Below, piece after piece: positions 43,645-51,516 of a stretch of DNA of 64,000 nucleotides. The stretch's first letter is position 1, and every line of letters begins with the position of its first letter. The position numbers and the translations under genes are program-made. Below the pieces are notes generated by a model. That model saw only the letters and a program-made list of their open reading frames with translations. It was not told the origin of the DNA and searched no databases. The DNA comes from GWF2-50-93 sp049297395 (GTDB lineage: Bacteria > Verrucomicrobiota > Lentisphaeria > Victivallales > GWF2-50-93), in the NCBI GenBank assembly GCA_049297395.1, contig JBAQUG010000221.1, positions 1 through 64,000 on the forward strand, in the 5' to 3' direction.

Positions 43645-43707
43645 GGCAACAATGTCTAGAATTATGGCTGTTTTGTGCTTTCACACAACTGTTATCAGAG
43701 GTATAAT
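43645..43707 (+). promoter_or_regulatory. GGC-repeat promoter, copy 2
   Basis: GGCAACAATGTC (43645), GGCTGTTTTGTG (43666), -10 TATAAT at 43702, start codon 32 bp after the -10. Position -35 reads TTTCAC, a poor match. Confidence 0.7.
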
Positions 43708-43733
43708 AACAGCAAAACAGGAGGGAGGTCAGC

Positions 43734-44510
43734 ATGGAAAATGAAAAACGCCCGATTGATATTTCCTTTCCGCAGGAAAGTAAATATATGTCCATACCGC
43801 ACAGCTTGACAGATAACATGGCCTTCACTCTCGTTGAACTCCTCGTGGTGATAGCGATCATCGCAATTCTCGCGGCCATGCTGCTTCCGGCTCTGAAGAA
43901 CGCTAAAAGCAGCGCGAAATCCATCAGCTGCATCGGAAACCTGCGGCAGATCGGCCTGGCCGGACAGAGCTATTCCATGGACAGCGGAGACTACATTTGT
44001 CCGTGTTTTACCAATCCGTGGCTGGGAGCGCAATTCCCCAACAACTGGACTGGACTGCTCGCCGGCTATATGGGACACTCCGGTACAAGCAACTTCCAGT
44101 CCGCGCAGGAGATGCCGGTGTACATCTGTCCAGAAATACCAACGCGTTTCGGATATGGTCACAACTATTTTTATTTGGGCTGGAATAGTGCATTGTGGGT
44201 CAAGTCAGGCAAAGTACGGAAACCTGAAGCAACTCTCTTTATTGTGGATCAAACCAAGGCAGTCGACTCAAGCGATCTCACTTTTTTAGGATCTACAGAT
44301 CCAAGTTATGACAGCAATTGGCTCGCATGGAATCCCCAGGTGCGTCCTCCTCCTTGGAGCCCAGGATGGGGAGCATTGGAAGATTATCGGGTTGACTTTC
44401 GCCACCCTGGACGGACGACTGACGTACTCTGGTTGGATGGACACGCCAACTCTGAATTCAGAGATCCGCTGGTGCGATCGAGCAGTGCTGCCTATTGGGA
44501 TTTAAATTAG
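43734..44510 (+). CDS. Pseudopilin-like protein 1 (prepilin-type N-terminus)
   Basis: A 258-residue protein with a 30-residue leader, then FTLVELLVVIAIIAILAAM, the class III prepilin segment, with Glu at +5 (E35). The residue before the cleavage point is Ala. Near the C-terminus HPGRTTDVLWLDGH resembles the H-X9-DG processing-associated motif, here with ten intervening residues. Such proteins build type II secretion-like pseudopili and are very numerous in this phylum. Excellent GGAGGT site. First gene of the cassette followed by a binding protein and a GH5 lipoprotein. Confidence 0.85.
   Translation: MENEKRPIDISFPQESKYMSIPHSLTDNMAFTLVELLVVIAIIAILAAMLLPALKNAKSSAKSISCIGNLRQIGLAGQSYSMDSGDYICPCFTNPWLGAQFPNNWTGLLAGYMGHSGTSNFQSAQEMPVYICPEIPTRFGYGHNYFYLGWNSALWVKSGKVRKPEATLFIVDQTKAVDSSDLTFLGSTDPSYDSNWLAWNPQVRPPPWSPGWGALEDYRVDFRHPGRTTDVLWLDGHANSEFRDPLVRSSSAAYWDLN
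43759..43787 (+). other. Conserved hairpin in the leader-peptide codons of pseudopilin 1
   Basis: ATATTTCCTTTCC (43759-43771), loop GCA, GGAAAGTAAATAT (43775-43787), 12 of 13 pairs. The same structure with other loops occurs at 49654-49682 (loop CCC) and 58355-58383 (loop ACA), always 25 bp after the ATG. Confidence 0.6.
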
Positions 44511-44891
44511 GCGGCCAAAGAGCCGCAACTCTTATAGAATAGTTACAGAGGAGCAAAGGCATCCCGATGTCCAAAAGAGAATCGGGATAAACTCCGGCAC
44601 AAAGTTTTGAAAAATGCCAAATATCTAACATGTTGGAGTTCAGAACTTTAGTTGTGTCTTGATTTTTATTGATAATCATTAAACTTTGAAATTCCTATAC
44701 GTTAAATTAAGGCGGGCTCTGCCCGCAACCCAAACTCGAAATCCGAAACAAATTCGAAATTAATTAAATTTCAAATGTTTCAAACATTGTTTTGAAAATT
44801 AAGATTTTCTTTTTTCTCGAGCTTGTTTCGGATTTTATATACGCCTAAGACATAGAACTGTGAAATAAAGACACTAAGGGAGACTGAAAAA
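44511..44891. repeat. Intergenic region with inverted copies of the 37-kb repeats
   Basis: 381 bp without a gene. 44510-44529 and 44680-44702 are inverted copies of 37480-37499 and 37199-37221. It also holds ATCCCGAT/ATCGGGAT (44561-44588), GCGGGC/GCCCGC (44712-44726) and CCAAACTCGAAATCCGAA (also near 34760). A start region for the next gene follows with AAGGGAGA before ATG 44892. Confidence 0.55.
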
Positions 44892-45872
44892 ATGAAGATG
44901 AGAGCCTTTTTACCGTCAGTCGTATTGTTTCTGCTCGCATCTGGAACTTATGCCGCGCCCGGGAGTGACAATCTGATCCCCAATCCTTCATTCGAGGATC
45001 CGGGGCAAGGCAATGTTTCTGGCTGGGTCTTTGTTACGATGGTCGCAAAAGATCAAAAGTCATCCAGAGGGGTATATTTGAATGACGAAGCCACCGGCCA
45101 AAAGCAGGCGCATACGGGGAAATGCTGTGTGATGATCGAGGGCGGCACGGGCGCATGGCTCAGCCCTTCTTCCATCGAAGGCAAGGGGAATACGGCCTAC
45201 AAACTGACAGCATGGGCGAAAGGGGAAGGAAGCGCGTCTGTCACGGTGCAAACATTCGATGCTGCCGGCAAAGTCAAAGTAGGTCCTGTAGGCATGCAGT
45301 TTCGCCTGTCGTCCGAATGGCAGCAAGTCGAAATGGGGTTCGTCTCGGAACCGGATGCGGCCAAATTCAGGATTGACCTCAATTCCAGCAGTCCAGGAAA
45401 GGTGTGCTTTGATGACGTCAGCCTGCTGGAGGATGCCGAAGGCAAATCATTGCCCAAGGTAAATGTCTGGAACTTCCAATTTGAGGGAGAGAAGTCGATG
45501 GAAGGTTGGGCCAGGACCCAGGGGGCGACTGTGACGCCATCGGGAGATCATCTCCAGATTCAGGGGGCGGACTGGGATTCTAAAATTTATCGCTTCATCA
45601 ATCTCCGTGCCGGCAAGTACCGCTTGTCGGGAAGCGGTGCGGGTGAATTGATGGTTTATGCCGCCAAAGACTGGTCCGGGAAACGGATGACGATGGTCAA
45701 TCTTTCCGGCAAAGATTTCCGTCCGGACGAGCAGACCTTTGATTTCCCTGGAGGGCAGCTCCTGCTTGTGGTACAGGCTTGGGGAGAAAAAGCTCTTGTC
45801 AAAGTCCAATGGGTTGAGATTGCGCTGGAAACGCTCGCAGCAGCACCGTCGCCTGCAAGTGAAAAACGTTAA
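44892..45872 (+). CDS. Secreted carbohydrate-binding protein 1 (CBM4/9-like)
   Basis: A 326-residue protein with a signal peptide ending SGTYAAPG. Residues 25-180 are a CBM4/9-like jelly roll (NLIPNPSFEDPGQGNVSGW; VCFDDVSLLED). Residues 190-315 form a second beta-rich domain with YRLSGSGAG and FDFPGGQLLLVV. No catalytic motif. It is 326 residues, like its paralogue at 50511, with which it shares most positions. It lies 25 bp upstream of the GH5 lipoprotein and is probably exported to present the polysaccharide to that enzyme. Confidence 0.75.
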   Translation: MKMRAFLPSVVLFLLASGTYAAPGSDNLIPNPSFEDPGQGNVSGWVFVTMVAKDQKSSRGVYLNDEATGQKQAHTGKCCVMIEGGTGAWLSPSSIEGKGNTAYKLTAWAKGEGSASVTVQTFDAAGKVKVGPVGMQFRLSSEWQQVEMGFVSEPDAAKFRIDLNSSSPGKVCFDDVSLLEDAEGKSLPKVNVWNFQFEGEKSMEGWARTQGATVTPSGDHLQIQGADWDSKIYRFINLRAGKYRLSGSGAGELMVYAAKDWSGKRMTMVNLSGKDFRPDEQTFDFPGGQLLLVVQAWGEKALVKVQWVEIALETLAAAPSPASEKR

Positions 45873-45897
45873 AACAATTGAAATAGGAGGATATGAT

Positions 45898-48800
45898 ATG
45901 CCTGTTCGACTTTTAAAAATGTTGACTCTCGTGACTGCGCTTTCATGCATCATCGTTGTCGGATGTGCGCAGGATCAAAAGGCCATCGACAAGAAAAATG
46001 CGTCAGAAGTTGGATCTGCCGGGTTGAACGGAGCCGTCCCCGTCGCTGTGGATCGGACAACGACCGTCAAGTCAATCGCCGAGGTAACTCAGCGGTACGA
46101 GGCACTGAAGAAACTGGAAGGGACAACTCCAGCACCCGCCGGAAAGGCTTTGGAACGAGGAGCGGCTCTTATGAAATCGAACGCAGTGATACCGATCCTG
46201 TATCCTGTTAAAATAGAGATTGACGGCGACACCAGGGACTGGGAAAGCATACCATTTACCGGAACGCTCTCGGTCAATTGCGAGAGCTTCCCGCCGCCGA
46301 CCAGCGCCGCTGACGCCCGTGTCACATTCAAAATTGCCGCCACCGACAAGATGCTGGCGCTGCTCATTCTGGTCCATGACGACAAGCTGGTATTCGGAGC
46401 TTCGTCCGCTGTTTATCAGAATGACGCGATCGAGGTTTTCCTCGACCCGCTGTTTAGCCGGTCCGACAGGCATGATGACACGTCCATGCAGCTTTTCATC
46501 ACGTACAAGGATCAGACTATGAAGGATATTGTCGCCAGCGGACGCATACCGCTCATCGCCAAACCGGTTGCCGTGGAAGGCGGATGGGGGGTTGAGGTTG
46601 GCATTCCTCTGGATAATAGAATCTTCCAACTCCACCCCTTCGACGGTCTGCCCATCGGGATCAATATTTCCTACAATGACAACGACACGGGTAAAGGCCG
46701 TGAAAAAAAGATCACATGGAGCGCACTTGACTCTGGCGATTTTTCGTGGATGCGCACCGACGTTTTCGGCGCGGGCGTTTTTGTGGGCGACATTGCGATG
46801 CCCGTAGTGCCGCCGACACCTTCTGAAGCGGTGATGAAGGCCAAGCGCCTGCGCGCTCCAGTTGAATCGTTCACCGATGTCGCGGTGCTGGAGCGGGAAC
46901 GTCCCAATCCGTCCGTCGTACGCGGTTTCCAGTCCGGGGGATGTTCGCCGGAGCTTTTTTCCGAGATGAAGAAATGGGGGGCGAATGTCGTGCGAGTCCA
47001 GATGCAGGGTCTGAAAAGCTACAGTTCGCTCAAAGACAAGTCTGAACTCATGAAAGAGGAAAACATGAAGGCGTATCTCGACGAACTGGAGGGGATCGTC
47101 AAGGATGCGCGGACGGCCGGCATGAAGCTTCTGCTCGCCAACCACGGGGTGGTGCGTCCACCCAACATCACCGGGAACATTGCCGACTCAGCCAACAACA
47201 TCAATCAGAAGATGTACGAATTCTGGGATCATCCGGAGCTCGAAAAAATGTTCTGTTTCTTCTGGAAGAGCGTCGCCGAGCGGCTTTTGCCTTATCGGGA
47301 CACGGTCTGGGCGTATGATCTCATGAACGAGCCCTACGACCCAAACCAAATGCCATATGGCCCGAAACAGTGGCCGCCCCTGGCAGTGAAGGGGATCAAG
47401 GCAATCAGGAGCGTTGACAAGGACGTGTGGATTGACTACGAGGTAGGCCCCGGGGGGATGCCGTCGGGGTTCAGGGATCTGATGCCCCTCCCGGATCCGC
47501 ACATCATCTATGACTTTCATATGTACATGCCGCACGCATTCACCCATCAGGGACTTCAGGGTTACGGGGATGAAGGCTATGGAAGCGAGGAAAAGAAGGT
47601 TCGCTATCCGGGCATGATCGGTGGTATTCCGTTCGACAAGGATTATCTCAGGAAATGCATGCAGCCGGCGATTGATTTTCAGAAAAAATGGAGGGCACCG
47701 ATCAATATCGGCGAATTCAGCGCCATCGCCTGGGCGCCTCCGGAAAGCACATCGGCCTACCTTGCCGATATAATTTCCATCTTTGAAGAGAACGGTTGGT
47801 CATGGGAGTATCACGCATACGCTGAATTCCAAGGCTGGAGCCTGCTCCATGAAGATGGTTTTTACTGGAGACATTGGAAAAACGAGCAGCCCAGACCGGC
47901 GAAGAAGGAAACGCTGAGGGGGAAGGTGATCCGGGAGGCGCTAAAGAAGAATTCGGCCGGGGCGGCGGACATGCCGGATCCCGGCAAATCCATCCCTTCC
48001 GAAGCGAAAGCAGGTACTGCTGGATGGAGCAGCGCCGATGAGGACGTGTGGGAAAAACGGATCATGGCGGCTGGCGGCGTGATGCCGTCGTCACAGGAGA
48101 AGATATCCAATGAGAAGATGCGCATAAGCTCCGAGGCGCCGAATGCGTGGGGCGCGAAGACAAGATTGAAGGGGATGAAACGCCTGGCTCCTGGTTCACT
48201 CGAACCCGACAGCGTGGAAATACGGTTCGGCGGACGTAATTTCGCCATCGGCACCGATGTGCTGCTCGACCTGGTATGGGGCGGACTCGGACTCGCTCCT
48301 GGCGGAGTTCTCAATCCACAGGATGAGGTTGAAGTCTCCTACCGGCTCAGTTCCCGCCGGGTCGATGCGCTGGTGCGCGACCGCGAAGGAAGGGAGCGCG
48401 TGCGCCCCGGAACACCGCATCTCATCAATCCTCCATTGCCCTCAATATGTGATGGAGACACCCTTCTCGCCCGCGTATTCGTAGACTATCACAGCGACGG
48501 CAGCGTCTTCGATGTGCTGCCGCTCATGGCCGACGCCTCCAAGGCGCCGACGTCCACCACCGGACCGGAGAAGATCCCGGCGACCGTGAAAAAGATGACG
48601 GATGGAAAGGCCGTGAAGATCATCTGCTGGGGCGACAGCGTCACCGAGGGCGGAGATGTGGGGCCGGGCGAGCGTTACGGCGACCAGCTCGCGGCACGGC
48701 TCAAGGCGAAATACCCGGCGGCGACCGTACAGGTCATGGCGGTGGGGGGAAGCCAGTCGCTGCAGTGGCTCCCCGACCCGTCGCCTGCGCAACCGCATCA

Positions 48801-49221
48801 CCGCAGGGATGAGACGCGCTTCCAGCGCATTCTTGATGCGAAACCCGACCTGGTGGTGGTGGAGTTCGTCAACGACCAGTGGCTGTCGAAAGCCGCCGCG
48901 CTCCTGCATTACCGCACAAAAATCATCGCCCCGCTGCGCGCCATCGGGACGGAAGTGCTTCTGCTGACTCCGCAGCGCAACTGGGAGCGCAAGGGTTCGT
49001 TCCGCGATCCGGATACCCGAGAGTACGTCGCAGCATTGCGCGAAATTGGGCGCAACGACGAAGGCGTTGGTGTTGCGGACATGGCAGGCCGATGGGAGCA
49101 CCTATGGTGCGAGGGCATCCCGTTTCCGGTCTATCTTGCCAACGGGTTCAACCATCCGGATGTGCGCGGGCATCTCCTGTTCACCGAGGAAATCTGCCGG
49201 GCGCTGGGAATGGACAAATGA
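45898..49221 (+). CDS. Lipoprotein with CBM9-like, GH5 cellulase-like and SGNH esterase domains (copy 1)
   Basis: A 1107-residue lipoprotein; the start at ATG 45898 is set by AGGAGGATATG upstream and the lipobox CIIVVGC at about residues 16-22. A CBM9/DOMON-like domain is at about 95-300 (VKIEIDGDTRDWESIPFTG). The GH5-like barrel is at about 330-690 with acid/base E478 in LMNEPYD and nucleophile E606 in NIGEFS. A linker domain is at 690-890. The SGNH hydrolase is at about 905-1107 with GDS (912-914), VNDQ and DVRGH (H1092). It should hydrolyse a beta-linked glycan and remove acyl groups at the cell surface. Its paralogue at 51517 has a different esterase end. Confidence 0.85.
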   Translation: MPVRLLKMLTLVTALSCIIVVGCAQDQKAIDKKNASEVGSAGLNGAVPVAVDRTTTVKSIAEVTQRYEALKKLEGTTPAPAGKALERGAALMKSNAVIPILYPVKIEIDGDTRDWESIPFTGTLSVNCESFPPPTSAADARVTFKIAATDKMLALLILVHDDKLVFGASSAVYQNDAIEVFLDPLFSRSDRHDDTSMQLFITYKDQTMKDIVASGRIPLIAKPVAVEGGWGVEVGIPLDNRIFQLHPFDGLPIGINISYNDNDTGKGREKKITWSALDSGDFSWMRTDVFGAGVFVGDIAMPVVPPTPSEAVMKAKRLRAPVESFTDVAVLERERPNPSVVRGFQSGGCSPELFSEMKKWGANVVRVQMQGLKSYSSLKDKSELMKEENMKAYLDELEGIVKDARTAGMKLLLANHGVVRPPNITGNIADSANNINQKMYEFWDHPELEKMFCFFWKSVAERLLPYRDTVWAYDLMNEPYDPNQMPYGPKQWPPLAVKGIKAIRSVDKDVWIDYEVGPGGMPSGFRDLMPLPDPHIIYDFHMYMPHAFTHQGLQGYGDEGYGSEEKKVRYPGMIGGIPFDKDYLRKCMQPAIDFQKKWRAPINIGEFSAIAWAPPESTSAYLADIISIFEENGWSWEYHAYAEFQGWSLLHEDGFYWRHWKNEQPRPAKKETLRGKVIREALKKNSAGAADMPDPGKSIPSEAKAGTAGWSSADEDVWEKRIMAAGGVMPSSQEKISNEKMRISSEAPNAWGAKTRLKGMKRLAPGSLEPDSVEIRFGGRNFAIGTDVLLDLVWGGLGLAPGGVLNPQDEVEVSYRLSSRRVDALVRDREGRERVRPGTPHLINPPLPSICDGDTLLARVFVDYHSDGSVFDVLPLMADASKAPTSTTGPEKIPATVKKMTDGKAVKIICWGDSVTEGGDVGPGERYGDQLAARLKAKYPAATVQVMAVGGSQSLQWLPDPSPAQPHHRRDETRFQRILDAKPDLVVVEFVNDQWLSKAAALLHYRTKIIAPLRAIGTEVLLLTPQRNWERKGSFRDPDTREYVAALREIGRNDEGVGVADMAGRWEHLWCEGIPFPVYLANGFNHPDVRGHLLFTEEICRALGMDK

Positions 49222-49539
49222 CAAATCGTAAAAGATCCAATTCGAAGACGTTGACTACAGGTGGGCAGGCGAAGCATACCAGGATTTTTGATATTTATAA
49301 ACTTTTTAACGTGAAACTAAGGGACTCCAGCCGTGAATCAGAACTCCATTGCAGCAGTTGTTAATTTCAACAATACCATCAAGAATTTGGATCACGCCTG
49401 GGAAAAGGTGATATTCAGGGAGTGGTAAATCTGCAACTCTCAATCAAGCCGGGAAGCGTAGTCTTCTATAAGATAAAAAAAGGGACTTGCAAGCAGAGTC
49501 ATCCCACAGGATGACGGATGAGTGGATTCTTGGATCTTT
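49222..49539. repeat. Spacer between cassettes with hairpin GTCATCC copy 2
   Basis: 318 bp. A 31-codon frame (GTG 49333 to TAA 49428, beginning MNQNSIAAVV) has an AAGGGA-like site but no recognisable product. The hairpin GTCATCC/GGATGAC at 49498-49515 is the inverted copy of 15369-15386. Nothing else supported. Confidence 0.4.
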
Positions 49540-49602
49540 GGCTGCAATGTCCAGGATTTTGGCTGTTTTGTGCTTTCATACAACATTTATCCGAGGTATA
49601 AT
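49540..49602 (+). promoter_or_regulatory. GGC-repeat promoter, copy 4
   Basis: GGCTGCAATGTC (49540), GGCTGTTTTGTG (49561), -10 TATAAT at 49597, ATG 32 bp later. Nearly identical to copy 2, as expected for a duplicated cassette. Confidence 0.7.
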
Positions 49603-49628
49603 TGCAGTAACAGAGGAGGGAGGTCAGC

Positions 49629-50453
49629 ATGAAAAATGAAGGATGCCCGATTGATATTTCCTTTCCCCCGGAAAGTAAATATAAGTCCATACCGCGCCGT
49701 TTGACAGGTAACATGCCGTTTACATTGATTGAATTGCTCATCGTGATTGCGATCATCGCAATCCTCGCGGCCATGCTCCTTCCGGCCCTGAAGAACGCGA
49801 AGGATACGGCGAAATCCATCGTCTGCATCGGCAATCTTGGCAGTCAGGGCAAGGCTTTTGCCTTCTACAGTTCCGACCATAACGACTGGAATGTCCCGCC
49901 GGAAGGTACCAATGCTGCGGGAGCCGGCACCGGGGGCCAGGGTTGGATAAGTCAGACATTGCCTTATCTCATGGCGTCTCCTTATTCTGTTTTAAAGCAG
50001 CAAAACTCCGTTTTCGCCGATCCTGCGGTCGACAAAGGGAAATTGTATTCAGGTGGTTCATCGGTCGACAATCAGTACTGGATTCACTATGGAATATGTG
50101 TCACCCCGCAGATTGTGCTATGCATGAAAAGGGGACTGGATCCTTTCACCACTTACAATTACTGGCGGTTCCACTATAAAATGAACCAAATAGCCAAGCC
50201 GGATCAGGCGGCGGCGGTTGCCGATACCATCAACGGAGGCTCCGCTGCCATCTACGACTATGAAAATTCGGCATGGTGTTTCTGGGCATGGACGGCCGGA
50301 ACTAATATTACTTATCTTGACTGGTATCGGCATTCCGCCAAAAGCAACTGGCTGTATCTGGACGGCCATGTGGAATCCTATCGCAAAGGAGATTTCTGGA
50401 CGGACAGCACAGTAATGTATGGGGCCAGACTGGGCAAGGCCTTTGGGAAATGA
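49629..50453 (+). CDS. Pseudopilin-like protein 2
   Basis: A 274-residue protein with a 30-residue leader (MKNEGCPIDISFPPESKYKS at its start) and prepilin segment FTLIELLIVIAIIAILAAM, Glu at +5, Pro at -1. The C-terminus has HSAKSNWLYLDGH, an exact H-X9-DG motif. It shares the leader with the proteins at 43734 and 58330, but the body after the helix differs. The Pro at -1 is unusual for prepilin peptidases, which prefer Gly, so processing may be different. First gene of cassette 2. Confidence 0.85.
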   Translation: MKNEGCPIDISFPPESKYKSIPRRLTGNMPFTLIELLIVIAIIAILAAMLLPALKNAKDTAKSIVCIGNLGSQGKAFAFYSSDHNDWNVPPEGTNAAGAGTGGQGWISQTLPYLMASPYSVLKQQNSVFADPAVDKGKLYSGGSSVDNQYWIHYGICVTPQIVLCMKRGLDPFTTYNYWRFHYKMNQIAKPDQAAAVADTINGGSAAIYDYENSAWCFWAWTAGTNITYLDWYRHSAKSNWLYLDGHVESYRKGDFWTDSTVMYGARLGKAFGK

Positions 50454-50510
50454 AAGTTTGAAGAGATGTTTGCCGGCAATTGCCTAACAAAAAAAAGAAA
50501 GATCTGAAAA

Positions 50511-51491
50511 ATGAAAAAGAGAAACTTTTTACAGTCAGTCGTATTATTTTTACTTGCGTTCGGAGCTTATGCCGCGCCCGGGAGTGAAAATCTGATACCC
50601 AATCCTTCGTTCGAGGATCCGGGACAGGGCAATGTTTCGGGCTGGGTCTTTTCTCCGGTCACCGCAAAAGATCAAAAGCCATCAAAGGGGGTGTATTTGA
50701 ACGACGAAGTCACCGGCCAGAAGCAGGCGCATACGGGGAAATGCTGCGTGATGATCGAGGGAGGCTCGGGCGCATGGCTCAGCCCTTCTTCCATCGAAGC
50801 CAAGGGGAATACGGCCTACAAACTGACGGCATGGGCGAAAGGGGAAGGCAACGCTTCCATCACGGTGCAGACATTCGATGCCGCCGGCAAAGTGGGTTCT
50901 CCTGGCGGTCTTTCGATCCACCTGTCACCCGACTGGCAGCAGTTTGAAATTGGGTTCGTCTCGGAACCGGATGCGGCCAAATTCAGGATTGACCTCAACG
51001 GTTCGGGAAAGGTGTGCTTTGATGACATCAGCTTGCTGGAGGATGCTGAAGGCAAATCGTTGCCCAAGGTAAACACCTACCGTTTCTCATTCGAGGGAGA
51101 TAATGCGATGGAAGGATGGGCCAAGACCCAGGGGGCGACCGTGACGCCATCCGGGGATCATCTCCAGATTCAGGGGGCGGACTGGAACTCTGAGATTTAC
51201 CGCTCTCTCAATCTCCGCGCCGGCAAGTACCGCTTGTCGGGAAGCGGCGCAGGTACAGTACTTGTATTTGTCGCCAAAGATTTTGATTGGTTGAAGAAGG
51301 GGGGGATATTTACGCGTGTCAATCTCTCCGGCAAAGACTTCCGCTCGGACGAGCAGGCCTTTGATTTTCCTGGAGGGCAGCTTCTGCTTGTGGTAAAAGC
51401 GGAAGGAGCCAAAGCTCTTGCCAAAGTCCAATGGGTGGAAATTGCGCTGGAATCGCTCGCGCCGCCGCCGCCTGCAAGTGAAAAACGTTAA
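50511..51491 (+). CDS. Secreted carbohydrate-binding protein 2 (CBM4/9-like)
   Basis: A 326-residue paralogue of the 44892 product. Signal peptide, NLIPNPSFEDPGQGNVSGW and VCFDDISLLED segments and the C-terminal beta domain are all retained. Most differences are conservative, with small indels (for example at LKKGGIF near residue 263). It lies 25 bp before the GH5 lipoprotein copy 2, the same spacing as in cassette 1. Presumed surface glycan-binding partner. Confidence 0.75.
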   Translation: MKKRNFLQSVVLFLLAFGAYAAPGSENLIPNPSFEDPGQGNVSGWVFSPVTAKDQKPSKGVYLNDEVTGQKQAHTGKCCVMIEGGSGAWLSPSSIEAKGNTAYKLTAWAKGEGNASITVQTFDAAGKVGSPGGLSIHLSPDWQQFEIGFVSEPDAAKFRIDLNGSGKVCFDDISLLEDAEGKSLPKVNTYRFSFEGDNAMEGWAKTQGATVTPSGDHLQIQGADWNSEIYRSLNLRAGKYRLSGSGAGTVLVFVAKDFDWLKKGGIFTRVNLSGKDFRSDEQAFDFPGGQLLLVVKAEGAKALAKVQWVEIALESLAPPPPASEKR

Positions 51492-51516
51492 AACAATTGA
51501 AATAGGAGGATATTAT

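Noticed and set aside
46072..47145. A 357-codon open frame on the minus strand
   Set aside because: Antisense to the GH5 lipoprotein, without start signals or family motifs.
49333..49428. A 31-codon GTG frame between the cassettes
   Set aside because: Weak start, no homology recognised and no partner; listed only in the spacer description.
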